From HKST-UBA178 sp965223815 (GTDB lineage: Bacteria; Pseudomonadota; Gammaproteobacteria; Chromatiales; Chromatiaceae): DNA of 64,000 nt. The position numbers and the translations under genes are program-made. Location: positions 2,480,001-2,544,000 of the forward strand of contig OZ245019.1 in assembly GCA_965223815.1 (NCBI GenBank), read 5' to 3'. The notes beneath the pieces are model-generated. The model had not been told where the DNA came from and made no database searches. It worked only from the letters and a program-made list of their open reading frames with translations. Each line of letters opens with the position of its first letter. Within the stretch, counting starts at the first letter, position 1. Positions 48,302-58,548 of this stretch are shown one piece after another.

Positions 48302-50587
48302 TCAGATTGGCTGGGGCCCGTTGGTCTGAGAATCTACCACAGCAACTGCCGTCATGTTGACGATTCTACGCATAGTGGCAGATCGGGTCATTATGTGAGC
48401 CGGGCATCTCAAGCCAAGCATGATCGGCCCCACGGCAACACCCTCAGATGCCAGTATCTTTAGCAGTGTCGATGATATATTCGCGGCGTCCAGGTTCGGC
48501 ATTATCAACAGATTGGCTGATCCCCTGAGGGGGGAGTCCGGAAATACACGCTGGCGCAGGCTTTCGAGAAGCGCAGTATCTCCCTTCATCTCTCCATCCA
48601 CCTCCAGTTCAGGCATTCGCTTGCTGATCAGTTTCAAAGCCTTGGCCATTTTTCTCGAAGCCTTGTTGCGGCGGGAGCCGAAGTTGGCATGGGAGAGCAG
48701 CGCCACCTTGGGTTCTACCCCCACCTTGAGAAGCGCATCGGCGGCAAGGAGGGTGATATCCGCGATTTGCTGCGCATTAGGATTTAGGGTCACGTTGGTA
48801 TCGGCGATGAATACCGTCGCTTTGGAGGTGATCAACATATTCATTGCCGCCACTGTTTTCACTCCCTTGCGCTTTCCAAGAACGTCCATGATGTACTTGA
48901 GATGTCGGTCGAAGCGACCAATGGTGCCGCAGACAATCGCGTCTGCATAGCCAAGATGGAGCAATAGCGCCCCCAGCACAGTCGGTTGGTTGTTGACCCT
49001 GATGCGAGCGACGATGGGGTCTATGCCCCGACGCCGACGCAGTTTGTGATAGGCCGCCCAACACTCATCGAAGTAGGGGTTGTCCTGAGGATCTATGAGT
49101 TCGAAGTGCTCTCCTTGGCGAATCTCCAAGCCAAGTTTGTCGATGCTGTCAGCGATTCGGTCGCTTCGACCGATCAATATGGGTTTGGCCAGACCCTCGT
49201 CAACCACCACTTGCACCGCTCTCAATACCCGCTCCGACTCACCCTCGGTGTAGATCACTTTACGCGGGTCGGCCTTGGCCCGTTCAAATACCGGACGCAT
49301 TGCGCTGCCGGTGCGAAATACCAGCTCTCCAAGCTGTTCCCGGTAAGCTCCGAAATCCGCAATTGGCCGGGACGCAACACCGCTTTCCATCGCCGCCCGG
49401 GCTACGGCGATGGGGAGTTCGAGGATCAAACGAGTATCAAACGGCTTGGGAATCAGGTACTCGGGTCCAAAAACCAGGTCCTCACCCGAATAAGCACTAG
49501 CTACGTTGTCGGATGCCTGAGCCATGGTCATATCGGCCAGCGCTCTGACAGTAGCCATTTTCATTTCCTCGTTGATCGTGGTGGCCCCCACATCGAGGGC
49601 ACCGCGGAACAAATAGGGAAAACAGAGGACATTGTTGACCTGGTTGGGAAAATCCGAACGTCCGGTGGCCACAATGGCATCAGGGCGCACCGCTTTGGCC
49701 GCATCCGGCATGATCTCGGGCTCTGGATTCGCCAGTGCGAGAATCAGAGGATTAGCGGCCATCGCTTTGACCATTTCCGGCTTCAGCACCCCCGGCGCCG
49801 ACAACCCAAGAAAGATGTCAGCTCCCGGAATCACCTCGGCCAAGGTCCGGTGCGGTGTATCCTGTGCATAGCCCTCCTTGCGAGGGTCCATCTCTTCACG
49901 ACGTCCCCGATAGACGACGCCCACTCGGTCGCAAACCGTAATGTGCTCCCGTTTCACGCCCAGTTTGAGCAACTGATCTAGACAGGACAAACCGGCAGCT
50001 CCGGCCCCTGAGGCCACCACCTTGACTCCCTCGATCGGCTTTCCTAGCAGACGCAGGCCATTCAGTACAGCAGCTGCGGCGATAATGGCGGTACCATGTT
50101 GATCGTCGTGAAACACCGGGATATTCATCCGTTCCCGCAACTTGCGCTCCACCTCGAAACACTCCGGCGCTTTGATGTCTTCCAGGTTGATACCACCAAA
50201 GGTGGGTTCCAACCTTGCGATCACCTCTACCAGCATTTCCGGGTCCTGTTCCTCTATCTCGATATCAAAGACGTCGATCCCGGCGAATTTCTTAAATAGA
50301 ACCCCCTTTCCTTCCATCACTGGTTTCGATGCCAGGGGGCCTATGGCACCCAACCCCAAAACCGCCGTGCCGTTGCTGATCACCGCCACCAGATTGCTGC
50401 GGGCGGTTACCGTAGATGCCTCATGGGGGTCTGCAACAATGGCATTGCAAGCGTGTGCCACACCTGGTGAGTACGCGAGAGAGAGATCAAACTGATTTGC
50501 CAATACTTTTGTAGGGTTTACAGATATCTTCCCGGGTACAGGGGAACGGTGGTACTGCAAGGCCTGTTGCTTGAGTTCATCTGACAT
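48302..50587 (-). CDS. maeB: NADP-dependent malic enzyme with C-terminal phosphotransacetylase-like domain
   Basis: The 761-residue protein has a malic enzyme part (about 1-425) with Y-S-P-G-V-A near residue 39, F-H-D-D-Q-H-G-T-A near 158 and G-A-G-A-A-G near 193. A phosphotransacetylase-like part (about 430-761) follows with G-E-S-E-R-V-L near 453. This is the MaeB domain order. It decarboxylates malate to pyruvate, making NADPH; the PTA part is regulatory and not catalytic in E. coli. The gene stands alone. Confidence 0.95.
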   Translation of the reverse strand: MSDELKQQALQYHRSPVPGKISVNPTKVLANQFDLSLAYSPGVAHACNAIVADPHEASTVTARSNLVAVISNGTAVLGLGAIGPLASKPVMEGKGVLFKKFAGIDVFDIEIEEQDPEMLVEVIARLEPTFGGINLEDIKAPECFEVERKLRERMNIPVFHDDQHGTAIIAAAAVLNGLRLLGKPIEGVKVVASGAGAAGLSCLDQLLKLGVKREHITVCDRVGVVYRGRREEMDPRKEGYAQDTPHRTLAEVIPGADIFLGLSAPGVLKPEMVKAMAANPLILALANPEPEIMPDAAKAVRPDAIVATGRSDFPNQVNNVLCFPYLFRGALDVGATTINEEMKMATVRALADMTMAQASDNVASAYSGEDLVFGPEYLIPKPFDTRLILELPIAVARAAMESGVASRPIADFGAYREQLGELVFRTGSAMRPVFERAKADPRKVIYTEGESERVLRAVQVVVDEGLAKPILIGRSDRIADSIDKLGLEIRQGEHFELIDPQDNPYFDECWAAYHKLRRRRGIDPIVARIRVNNQPTVLGALLLHLGYADAIVCGTIGRFDRHLKYIMDVLGKRKGVKTVAAMNMLITSKATVFIADTNVTLNPNAQQIADITLLAADALLKVGVEPKVALLSHANFGSRRNKASRKMAKALKLISKRMPELEVDGEMKGDTALLESLRQRVFPDSPLRGSANLLIMPNLDAANISSTLLKILASEGVAVGPIMLGLRCPAHIMTRSATMRRIVNMTAVAVVDSQTNGPQPI

Positions 50588-50773
50588 CTGTCTGCCTTAC
50601 CTCGTTAGCCGGGTGTATCATTGACCCAGTCGATGAATCGGATATCGAACAGTTGATCAAATACAATCCCTCGATATGGTTTAAAACTGAAAACCCATCA
50701 GCGCTGGCGCTGCCATCGCCGACGGCTTGCGAAAAGATACCATAAAAACTACTTATATTTACCGTATAAAAAT

Positions 50774-51406
50774 CTATCGCTCCAGTGCCAGCCGAGTACC
50801 CAGAAACAGCAATACGGAGCCTGAGACTCCGGTAAGCAAACGATGGGTATTGGGTGCCATCAGACTTCGGGAAGCTCTGGTAACCGCCAGTACCAGCAGC
50901 ATCTGCCAGATATTGGCAATGAGAAAGTGGATACTCGCCAGCAAAGTTGCCTTGAGCATTGCCGGATCATCGGGCTGGATAAACTGAGGTAGAAAGGCCA
51001 TGTAGAAGACCACCGCTTTCGGATTGAGCACATTGGAGAGGAATCCCTCCTTCAGCGATCTGATGGGCGATACAAGACGCACCCTGCCCCTGATCTGGGG
51101 CAGGACTTCCCCAGCACCCGGCTGCATTGCTGTCAGCAGACTGCTTAGGCCGAGCCATACGAGGTAAACCGCCCCGGCTAGTTTCAGCACGCCAAACAGC
51201 CAGGCCGATTGCATCAAGATAAAGGAGATGCCGCCAGCGGAGACCAAAGCGTGAACGAACAGCCCGGAACAAATAGCAAAGCTGGTCAGCAAGCCATCGC
51301 GCACGCCCCCACGCAGGCTGTTTCTGATCACCATGAGAGTATCCACACCTGGGGTTAAAGTCAGCAAAGTAACGGCAAAGATATAGGTCCAGATGCTGTT
51401 ATCCAT
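50774..51406 (-). CDS. LysE/RhtB family exporter
   Basis: The 210-residue protein has six hydrophobic segments and the LysE/RhtB pattern: T-P-G-V-D-T-L-M-V near residues 20-28, R-G-G-V-R-D-G near 34-40 and G-F-L-S-N-V-L-N-P-K-A near 123. These proteins export amino acids such as homoserine, threonine or leucine. ATG 51406 is used; GTG 51421 is also possible. It lies 71 bp after the DUF2889 gene in the leucine degradation region, so amino acid efflux is a fair guess. Confidence 0.82.
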   Translation of the reverse strand: MDNSIWTYIFAVTLLTLTPGVDTLMVIRNSLRGGVRDGLLTSFAICSGLFVHALVSAGGISFILMQSAWLFGVLKLAGAVYLVWLGLSSLLTAMQPGAGEVLPQIRGRVRLVSPIRSLKEGFLSNVLNPKAVVFYMAFLPQFIQPDDPAMLKATLLASIHFLIANIWQMLLVLAVTRASRSLMAPNTHRLLTGVSGSVLLFLGTRLALER

Positions 51407-51477
51407 GACTTGGATAGCCACCTCCGTGCCGATTCGATCTAAGCTGCCCGCATATCACCCATCTGAGCCACCCATCT

Positions 51478-52062
51478 CTAGGCTTCCGGTTCCCGGATTT
51501 TCTCGTCCCGGTCATCGCCGGTATAGAATGCCGGCCATTCCAGCTTGACAATAGGTCCGTCGCTGGCCAAGGCATGGCATGTGTCGATGATTCTTGGTCG
51601 CATCCGTTGTGTCTTGCTTTCTTCACGTGCTTCCCGAGCAAAATGCATGGTCTGGTAAGCGGTACTCGCCATTGGCCTTAGCAGTTCGATTAGGTGGGTA
51701 CAGCCCTCGGTCTTGCCGATGATTTGGCGTACCTTATCCAGCCAGTTGGGCGCGATCCTGAGCCCTACCAGGCGTTTCATCGCAGTGCTTGCATTGACAC
51801 AAATATGGAACGGCGAGTAGTCGGTAACCGCTTCTATCCCACGAATGGTGAAATCCAAATCCAGGGTTACCCGCAGAGACATGCCATGCAGGGGTTCTCC
51901 GGCTTCAATCTCACCGCCTCGGTCGCGGTTGGGAAACGAGAATGTTTTGACGTCGGTTAAATGGGCTTCAATATCCCACAGTCCGTCACGACGCTTGAAC
52001 CCTTCGCATCTGACATCGCGCGTGTGAAGATGTTCTCTTGCTGTTGGGGGGGATAATGGCAC
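51478..52062 (-). CDS. DUF2889 domain protein
   Basis: The product has 194 residues from GTG 52062, which has AGAGGA upstream at a good distance; a longer reading overlaps the HMG-CoA lyase gene and is not used. Recognisable DUF2889 features are H-T-R-D-V-R-C-E-G-F near residues 12-21, G-L-W-D-I-E-A-H-L-T-D near 25 and the C-V-N-A-S-T-A near 90. Its function is unknown. DUF2889 genes recur near acyl-CoA degradation genes, and here it lies 29 bp after liuE. Confidence 0.75.
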   Translation of the reverse strand: MPLSPPTAREHLHTRDVRCEGFKRRDGLWDIEAHLTDVKTFSFPNRDRGGEIEAGEPLHGMSLRVTLDLDFTIRGIEAVTDYSPFHICVNASTAMKRLVGLRIAPNWLDKVRQIIGKTEGCTHLIELLRPMASTAYQTMHFAREAREESKTQRMRPRIIDTCHALASDGPIVKLEWPAFYTGDDRDEKIREPEA

Positions 52063-52091
52063 TTTGATTCCTCTGCGAATCAGATTTACGG

Positions 52092-52985
52092 TCAGGGTGA
52101 AATCGCTGCCGCCACCCGGGATTGGCTGGGTCGGTCCAGGTGATTGGAGATATACCTGCCAGCTTCGATCAAGCGGTCCAAGTCCACACCTGTCTCTATC
52201 CCCATGCCCTGAAGCATGAATACCAGGTCCTCGGTTGCCAGATTGCCGCTCGCCCCCCTGGCATAGGGGCAACCGCCAAGTCCGGAAACCGAACTGTCGA
52301 CCACTGACACGCCCTGTTGTAGCACTGCCAATAGATTGGCCAGCGCCTGACCATAGGTGTCGTGAAAATGGGCCGCCAGGCGATTCACGGGTACCTGCTC
52401 CGCAACCTTCTCTACCATGTTGACGGCCGCCAGAGGCGTACCTATGCCGATGGTATCCCCGAGGGAGATTTCATAGCAGCCCAGGGAATCCAGTTCGCCG
52501 GCAACCCGCGCTACCGCCTGCGGCTCAACGGTCCCCTCATAGGGGCAACCCAGGACGCATGAAATATAGCCGCGCACCCTCAAGCCCTCAGCCAATGCTC
52601 TGGCAGCAACTTCACGGTAGCCTGCCAGGCTCTCGTCGATGCTGCAGTTGATATTCTTTTTCGAGAATGATTCCGAAGCTGCGGCGAAGATGGCGATTTC
52701 CTGTGCACCCGCCTCGAGAGCGTCCTCCAGTCCGCGCATATTGGGCACCAGTACCGGAAAGCTCAGTCCGGGACGAAATTCCACAAGTCGAAGCAGTTCT
52801 GCGCTACCGGACATTTGCGGTACCCATCGGGAGGAGACAAAACTACCCACCTCGACAACCCGGAGCCCTGCAGCCACTAGTTTTTCGATAAGCGCCAATC
52901 GCACCTCCAACGGCACTTGCCGGGGTTCATTCTGCAATCCGTCCCGAGGCCCAACTTCCACGATCTTGACCTTTTCCGGAAGCAC
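52092..52985 (-). CDS. liuE: hydroxymethylglutaryl-CoA lyase
   Basis: The 297-residue TIM-barrel enzyme opens with V-E-V-G-P-R-D-G-L-Q-N-E near residues 9-20 (metal and substrate site), has H-F-H-D-T-Y-G near 200 and the catalytic Cys region L-G-G-C-P-Y-A-R-G-A near 232. It splits HMG-CoA into acetoacetate and acetyl-CoA, the last leucine-specific step. It begins with GTG, overlapping the liuD stop by one base. Confidence 0.93.
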   Translation of the reverse strand: MLPEKVKIVEVGPRDGLQNEPRQVPLEVRLALIEKLVAAGLRVVEVGSFVSSRWVPQMSGSAELLRLVEFRPGLSFPVLVPNMRGLEDALEAGAQEIAIFAAASESFSKKNINCSIDESLAGYREVAARALAEGLRVRGYISCVLGCPYEGTVEPQAVARVAGELDSLGCYEISLGDTIGIGTPLAAVNMVEKVAEQVPVNRLAAHFHDTYGQALANLLAVLQQGVSVVDSSVSGLGGCPYARGASGNLATEDLVFMLQGMGIETGVDLDRLIEAGRYISNHLDRPSQSRVAAAISP

Positions 52986-54982
52986 TATTCGTAATCCAGA
53001 CCCAATAGTTCATCACCCTCTTGAACCTGCTCCCCGACTGTGAAACATATCGTCTCGACGACGCCGTCTCCAGGTGCAGTCACATTGTGCTCCATCTTCA
53101 TCGCCTCGATGATCATTAGCGTTTCGCCCTGTTTTACCCCGTCGCCCTCCTTGACTTTAACTGCAACGACCGACCCCGGCATTGGCGCCAACAGACCGCC
53201 CGATTCCCGCTCTCCCTCCATGGCATCGAGGCGGGGATCATGGAGTGCCAATATCCATATCCGGCCGCTGTCGAAAAGAGTCAATTCGCGATCTCTCTTA
53301 ACTACTCTAACCTGCAGCCGTCGGTCGTCTATTTCCGCTGTAAGTAAGCCCTGATCATCCACTCGGCCCGAAATCCGGTGTTCTCCTGACGGCAACTCCA
53401 ACAGGAAATAGCCGGATCTGAAATGGGCCACCACTTCAAGCTCGTAGCGCTCGCCACGGAACCAGAGACTGTGGAAATTGTCCTGGTTCATGCGCCAGCC
53501 ACTGGCTGTCCCCCAGGGGGAATTGGGGTCTCCAGAGGCCAGTCTCAGCTCTTGCGCCTGCCGCTGTGCGGTGAGGAGCTCATAAAGGGAGGCCAGAGCG
53601 AGTATCTCCTCAGGCGGCTGTTCGGGCTGCTGCAGGAGTACATCAAAATGGTCGTTTATGAAACCGGTATCAATCCGGCCGTCGACGAAATCCCGTTGTG
53701 CGGCCAGTCTGGAGAGAAAGGCTATATTGGTTTGCACTCCAGCCACGTGGAATTCTGCCAGCGCATGCCGAAGCCGGCGCAGGGCGCCGGTTCTCTCCCT
53801 ATCCCAGGTTATCAGCTTGGCGATCATGGGATCATAGTGGACACTGACCTCGTCACCCTGACCCACGCCTGTATCGATTCGCAGGTGGTCATCCTGGGCG
53901 GGAAGACTCAAATGGTCCAAGGTGCCGGTGGCGGGCAGGAAGTCCCGTTCGGGGATTTCGGCATAAATCCGGGCCTCGATGGCATGGCCATTTATCTGTA
54001 ACTGCTCCTGACTGATCGGAAGCGATTCCCCTGAAGCAACTAGGAGTTGCCACTCCACCAGATCCTGGCCGGTGATCATTTCGGTTACCGGGTGCTCGAC
54101 CTGCAGGCGAGTATTCATCTCCATGAAATAGAAATCGCCTTCCCGCTCCAGCAGAAACTCTACTGTTCCGGCTCCCAGGTAGCCGACGGCGCGCATGGCG
54201 GCGATCGCGGCCTCTCCCATGCGCGCCCTCAACGACTCGGTGACCCCGGTGGCCGGCGCCTCCTCGAGTACTTTTTGGTGCCGCCGTTGTACCGAGCAGT
54301 CACGCTCGAAAAGATGCACAGCGTTGCCCCAGGTATCTGCAAACACCTGTATTTCGATATGCCGCGGCGCCTGCAGATAAGGCTCCAACAGCATCCGGTC
54401 ATCGCCAAAGGCTGCCAATGATTCCCGCCGCGCGGACTGCAGCGCCTGGCTGAATTCATCGGGGCTCTCGACAATGCGCATGCCTTTGCCCCCGCCCCCT
54501 GCGGTTGCCTTGATCAACAGCGGATAGCCCATTGTCGCCGCCTCTTTGGACAACCGGTTATCGGATTGATCTTCACCGTGATATCCCGGAAGCAGCGGGA
54601 CTCCGGCGGCTTCCATCAGCACCTTGGCCCCGCTTTTGGAACCCATCGCCTCGATGGCCTCGGGCGATGGTCCAATGAAGGTGACCCCGGCATCCGCACA
54701 AGCGCTGGCGAAGGCTGCATTCTCCGACAAGAATCCATATCCCGGATGGATGGCCTGAGCACCGCTGCGGATTGCCACCTCCAGGATATGTTGATGGTCT
54801 AGATAGCTCTCACGGGCCGGTGCCGGACCGATCAGCCAGGCTTCATCGCAAGCCTCCACGTGTTTGGCGGCGGCATCCGCCTCCGAATAGACGGCAACTG
54901 TGGCCACCCCCAACCGTCGGGCGGTGCGCGCCACCCGACAAGCGATCTCTCCCCGGTTGGCTATGAGGATCTTGTCGAACAT
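52985..54982 (-). CDS. liuD: methylcrotonyl-CoA carboxylase, biotin-carrying alpha subunit
   Basis: The 665-residue protein has a biotin carboxylase part (about 1-450) with A-N-R-G-E-I-A-C-R at the start, the ATP-grasp G-G-G-G-K-G-M near 162 and Q-V-E-H-P-V-T-E near 290. A linker follows, and then a biotinyl domain whose E-A-M-K-M motif near 628 carries the biotin Lys. It carboxylates 3-methylcrotonyl-CoA together with LiuB. ATG 54982 is used, 5 bp after liuC. Confidence 0.94.
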   Translation of the reverse strand: MFDKILIANRGEIACRVARTARRLGVATVAVYSEADAAAKHVEACDEAWLIGPAPARESYLDHQHILEVAIRSGAQAIHPGYGFLSENAAFASACADAGVTFIGPSPEAIEAMGSKSGAKVLMEAAGVPLLPGYHGEDQSDNRLSKEAATMGYPLLIKATAGGGGKGMRIVESPDEFSQALQSARRESLAAFGDDRMLLEPYLQAPRHIEIQVFADTWGNAVHLFERDCSVQRRHQKVLEEAPATGVTESLRARMGEAAIAAMRAVGYLGAGTVEFLLEREGDFYFMEMNTRLQVEHPVTEMITGQDLVEWQLLVASGESLPISQEQLQINGHAIEARIYAEIPERDFLPATGTLDHLSLPAQDDHLRIDTGVGQGDEVSVHYDPMIAKLITWDRERTGALRRLRHALAEFHVAGVQTNIAFLSRLAAQRDFVDGRIDTGFINDHFDVLLQQPEQPPEEILALASLYELLTAQRQAQELRLASGDPNSPWGTASGWRMNQDNFHSLWFRGERYELEVVAHFRSGYFLLELPSGEHRISGRVDDQGLLTAEIDDRRLQVRVVKRDRELTLFDSGRIWILALHDPRLDAMEGERESGGLLAPMPGSVVAVKVKEGDGVKQGETLMIIEAMKMEHNVTAPGDGVVETICFTVGEQVQEGDELLGLDYE

Positions 54983-54987
54983 CACAT

Positions 54988-55782
54988 CTACTCCCGCACC
55001 CAGGTCGGTGTCCGCTTCTCCAAAAAGGCATTGAGCCCCTCGCGCCCTTCGTCGGACCCACGTACTCTGGTGATGCGCTCCACGGTGTCCTCGATCAGTT
55101 CGTCGGTCTTGGGTCTTGACGACACCGCGGATATCAGTGACTTGGCCGCTGAGATCGCACCGGGCCCACCCAGCAGCAACTGCTCGAAGAGCTGGCCGAT
55201 GGTGTCGTCCAACCGTGATTCATCTACCACCTGATGGATTAAACCCATCGCCGCTGCCTGAGTGGCATCGAAGCGCTCGGCAGTAAGAAAATAACGGCGT
55301 GCAGCACGCTCGCCTATGGCCGCGATGACATAAGGTGATATCACCGCCGGAACCAGTCCCAGGCGGACTTCGGTCAGGGCAAACCTTGCGCTGGGGACCG
55401 AGATTGCGATATCGCAACAGGCGATCAAACCCACTCCGCCACCATACGCAGGCCCCTGCACACGGGCAATGGTGGGCTTGTTCAAGGTGTCCAGGCGCCT
55501 CAGCAACAGGGCAAGACGGCCAGCATCCGCCCTGTTTTCCGCCCGAGAGTACCCTGCCATACGCCACATCCAGCGCAGATCCGCACCTGCGGAGAAACTG
55601 CCTCCCTCTGAGCCAAGCTGCAGCGCACGAATGGCTGGATCTTCATTGATCTGTTCCAAGGCTTCGATCATGGCCTCGATCAATTGGTCATCAAAGGCAT
55701 TGTGGACTTGTGGCCGATTGAGGTTAAGCGTAGCCAGGCCGCGCCCATCAAGATTGAAAGTCACCGGTATTTCCGCACTCAT
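54988..55782 (-). CDS. liuC: methylglutaconyl-CoA hydratase, enoyl-CoA hydratase family
   Basis: The 264-residue crotonase-fold protein has S-E-G-G-S-F-S-A-G-A-D-L near residue 60 and G-P-A-Y-G-G-G-V-G-L-I near 105 (oxyanion holes). It then has R-L-G-L-V-P-A near 138. It hydrates 3-methylglutaconyl-CoA to HMG-CoA. Position between liuB and liuD supports the specific call. ATG 55782 is used; a GTG at 55788 would overlap liuB. Confidence 0.9.
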   Translation of the reverse strand: MSAEIPVTFNLDGRGLATLNLNRPQVHNAFDDQLIEAMIEALEQINEDPAIRALQLGSEGGSFSAGADLRWMWRMAGYSRAENRADAGRLALLLRRLDTLNKPTIARVQGPAYGGGVGLIACCDIAISVPSARFALTEVRLGLVPAVISPYVIAAIGERAARRYFLTAERFDATQAAAMGLIHQVVDESRLDDTIGQLFEQLLLGGPGAISAAKSLISAVSSRPKTDELIEDTVERITRVRGSDEGREGLNAFLEKRTPTWVRE

Positions 55783-55784
55783 GT

Positions 55785-57392
55785 TCACATCCTGAAGACG
55801 CCGAAACGCGTCGTTTCGATAGGGGCGTTAAGAGCTGCGGAGATACCCAGTCCTAGTACCAGACGACTGTCCACAGGATCGATCACACCGTCGTCCCAGA
55901 GCCTCGCGCTGGCGTAATACGGGTGACCCTGGTGCTCGTACTGCTCTTGAATAGGCGCCTTGAATGCCGCCTCTTTATCCTGGTCCCAACGCTCACCCCG
56001 AGCCTCCATGGCGTCCCGACGAATGGTTGCCAGCACATTGGCGGCCTGCTCTCCTCCCATCACCGATATGCGGGCATTGGGCCACATCCACAGAAACCGG
56101 GCACCATACGCCCGGCCGCACATGGCATAGTTACCAGCACCAAAACTGCCGCCGACCACCAGGGTAAACTTGGGCACCCGGGCGCATGCCACCGCGGTAA
56201 CCATCTTGGCCCCGTCCTTGGCAATCCCCCCCTCCTCGTATTTCTTGCCTACCATAAAGCCGGTGATATTTTGCAGAAACACCAGGGGAATGCCCCGTTG
56301 AGCGCAGAGTTCGACAAAGTGTGCACCCTTGAGGGCGGATTCGGAGAACAGAATGCCATTGTTGGCGACAATACCAACCGGGTACCCGAAAATGTGTGCA
56401 AATCCGCAGACCAGGGTAGTACCGTAGAGGCGCTTGAATTCATCGAACTCGCTGCCGTCCACTAAGCGGGCAATAATCTCTCTAATATCCACTGTTTTAC
56501 GTAGATCGCTGGGTGCGATGCCGAGCAGTTCATCGGTGTCGTACTTGGGAGCGGCGGGTTCCCGCATCTTCAGTTGCGGCCGCTTGCGACGGTTCAGGTT
56601 ACCCACTATGCGGCGGGCCAGTCCCAAGGCGTGGGCGTCGCTGCTGGCGTAGTGATCGGTAACACCGGAGGTCCGGGAATGCACATCGGCGCCGCCCAGC
56701 TCCTCGGCACTCACCACCTCCCCGGTCGCCGCCTTTACCAGGGGCGGTCCACCGAGAAATATGGTGCCCTGTTGACGGACGATTATGCTTTCGTCCGACA
56801 TGGCGGGTACGTAAGCCCCTCCGGCGGTACAGGAACCCATGACCACGGCGATCTGGGGCACAGCCGCCGCCGACAGATTGGCCTGGTTGAAAAAGATACG
56901 CCCAAAGTGATCCTTGTCGGGAAACACCTCATCCTGAGTGGGCAGATTGGCGCCACCGGAATCCACCAGGTAGATGCAGGGAAGACGGTTTTCCATCGCC
57001 ACCGCCTGAGCCCGCAAATGCTTTTTTACGGTTACCGGGTAATAGCTACCCCCCTTTACCGTGGCGTCATTGGCGATAATCAGGCACTCCTGGCCACACA
57101 CCCTGCCAATGCCAGTGATAATGCCCGCGGCAGGCACCTGGTCGTCGTACATACCGTAGGCTGCCAGCTGGGAGAACTCCAGAAAAGGGGAACCGGTGTC
57201 CAGCAGCACCCTGAGACGTTCCCGCGGTAGCAGTTTGCCCCGATCTGTATGGCGCTTTCTGGCGCGCTCGCCCCCACCGAGGGAGATGCGGCTCACCTGG
57301 TCGCGAAGATCCTCCACCAATTTTGCCATGATCCGGCGATTGTCTTTGAATGCGGCGCTTCGTACATCGATACCGCTGTTGATAACAGACAT
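55785..57392 (-). CDS. liuB: methylcrotonyl-CoA carboxylase, carboxyltransferase beta subunit
   Basis: The 535-residue carboxyltransferase has the family landmarks R-G-K-L-L-P-R-E-R near residue 50, M-G-S-C-T-A-G-G-A-Y near 185, F-L-Q-N-I-T-G-F-M-V-G near 371 and S-F-G-A-G-N-Y-A-M-C-G near 417. It accepts carboxyl groups from biotin of LiuD. It lies between the second acyl-CoA dehydrogenase and liuC. Confidence 0.94.
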   Translation of the reverse strand: MSVINSGIDVRSAAFKDNRRIMAKLVEDLRDQVSRISLGGGERARKRHTDRGKLLPRERLRVLLDTGSPFLEFSQLAAYGMYDDQVPAAGIITGIGRVCGQECLIIANDATVKGGSYYPVTVKKHLRAQAVAMENRLPCIYLVDSGGANLPTQDEVFPDKDHFGRIFFNQANLSAAAVPQIAVVMGSCTAGGAYVPAMSDESIIVRQQGTIFLGGPPLVKAATGEVVSAEELGGADVHSRTSGVTDHYASSDAHALGLARRIVGNLNRRKRPQLKMREPAAPKYDTDELLGIAPSDLRKTVDIREIIARLVDGSEFDEFKRLYGTTLVCGFAHIFGYPVGIVANNGILFSESALKGAHFVELCAQRGIPLVFLQNITGFMVGKKYEEGGIAKDGAKMVTAVACARVPKFTLVVGGSFGAGNYAMCGRAYGARFLWMWPNARISVMGGEQAANVLATIRRDAMEARGERWDQDKEAAFKAPIQEQYEHQGHPYYASARLWDDGVIDPVDSRLVLGLGISAALNAPIETTRFGVFRM

Positions 57393-57395
57393 TTT

Positions 57396-58532
57396 TTACG
57401 CCTCCGCGATGGCACGGGAGATAACCAGTCGCTGTATATCACTGGTACCCTCGTAGATCTGGGTGATACGCACGTCGCGGTAGATGCGTTCTACCGGAAA
57501 ATCGGCGAGATAGCCGTAACCACCATGAATCTGTATCGCTGCCGAACAGATGCGCTCCGCCGCCTCAGAGGCAAAGAGCTTAGCCATACTGGCTTCCTTG
57601 AGGCAGGGCTGGCCGGCATCCTTGAGTTCTGCAGCGTGCAGTACCATGAGTCGGGCTGCCTGCAGCTCCGTGGCCATATCCGCCAATCTGAAGGCGACCG
57701 CCTGGTGTTCGATAATGGGTTTGCCGAAAGTGCTACGCTCACGCGCATATGCCAGCGCTGCCTCATAAGCGGCTCGGGCCATGCCGATGCTCTGGGCAGC
57801 GATACCGATGCGCCCGCTCTCGAGGTTGCTGAGCGCAATGCGATAACCTTCCCCTTCTGCTCCGATCCGGTGATCCGCACCGATCAGGCAGTTCTCTAAT
57901 ACCACCTGTACGGTATCGGAAGCGTGCTGACCCATCTTGCGCTCACTGGCTGAAGCCTGGTAGCCCGGATTGTCCGTCGGCACCAGAAACGCACTGATAC
58001 CCTGCTTGCCCAAGCCGGGGTCGGTCATCGCAAAGACGATCGCAACCTGGGCACGACTGCCGGAAGTGATGAACTGCTTGGTACCGCTCAGGCGGTAGTG
58101 GTCACCCTCCCTTACCGCCCGGGTGGCGATGGCGGCAGCATCGGAACCCGCCTGAGGCTCCGTAAGACAGAAACAGCCCAACATCTCCCCGGAGGCCAGT
58201 GGCCGGAGGTATCTCTGCTTCAAAAAATCGCTGCCGTACTTCAGCAAGGGTCCGCAAACTACTGAATTGTTAACGCTGAGGATGGTGGAGCAGGCACCAT
58301 CACCCGCGGCGATTTCTTCCATGGCGAGCGCAAACCCCAGGTATCCGGTATCCGCTCCGCCCCAGGTTTCCGGGACGGTCATTCCATAAAGGCCCAATTC
58401 GCCCATCTCGGCCAGAACCTGAGACGGGAATTCCCCGCTGCGATCCCACTCGGCCGCGTTAGGGGCCAGCCGTTCGCGGGCAAAGTCCCGCGCCATGTCG
58501 CGGATCATAATGTGCTCTTCACTGAGAATCAT
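57396..58532 (-). CDS. acyl-CoA dehydrogenase, short/branched-chain
   Basis: The 378-residue enzyme has L-T-E-P-Q-A-G-S-D-A-A near residue 127, Y-A-R-E-R-S-T-F-G-K-P near 260, I-H-G-G-Y-G-Y near 342, and the E-G-T-S-D-I-Q-R region near 365, where the catalytic Glu of the short-chain subgroup is expected. ATG 58532 is used. It oxidises an acyl-CoA with FAD. Being in the liu operon beside liuA suggests 2-methylbutyryl- or isobutyryl-CoA as substrates (inference). Confidence 0.9.
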   Translation of the reverse strand: MILSEEHIMIRDMARDFARERLAPNAAEWDRSGEFPSQVLAEMGELGLYGMTVPETWGGADTGYLGFALAMEEIAAGDGACSTILSVNNSVVCGPLLKYGSDFLKQRYLRPLASGEMLGCFCLTEPQAGSDAAAIATRAVREGDHYRLSGTKQFITSGSRAQVAIVFAMTDPGLGKQGISAFLVPTDNPGYQASASERKMGQHASDTVQVVLENCLIGADHRIGAEGEGYRIALSNLESGRIGIAAQSIGMARAAYEAALAYARERSTFGKPIIEHQAVAFRLADMATELQAARLMVLHAAELKDAGQPCLKEASMAKLFASEAAERICSAAIQIHGGYGYLADFPVERIYRDVRITQIYEGTSDIQRLVISRAIAEA

Positions 58533-58548
58533 AACTGTGTTCCGCGTT

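Noticed and set aside
52063..52272. A 70-residue N-terminal extension of the DUF2889 protein
   Set aside because: It overlaps the HMG-CoA lyase gene out of frame and reads as a shadow. GTG 52062 has a good ribosome site.
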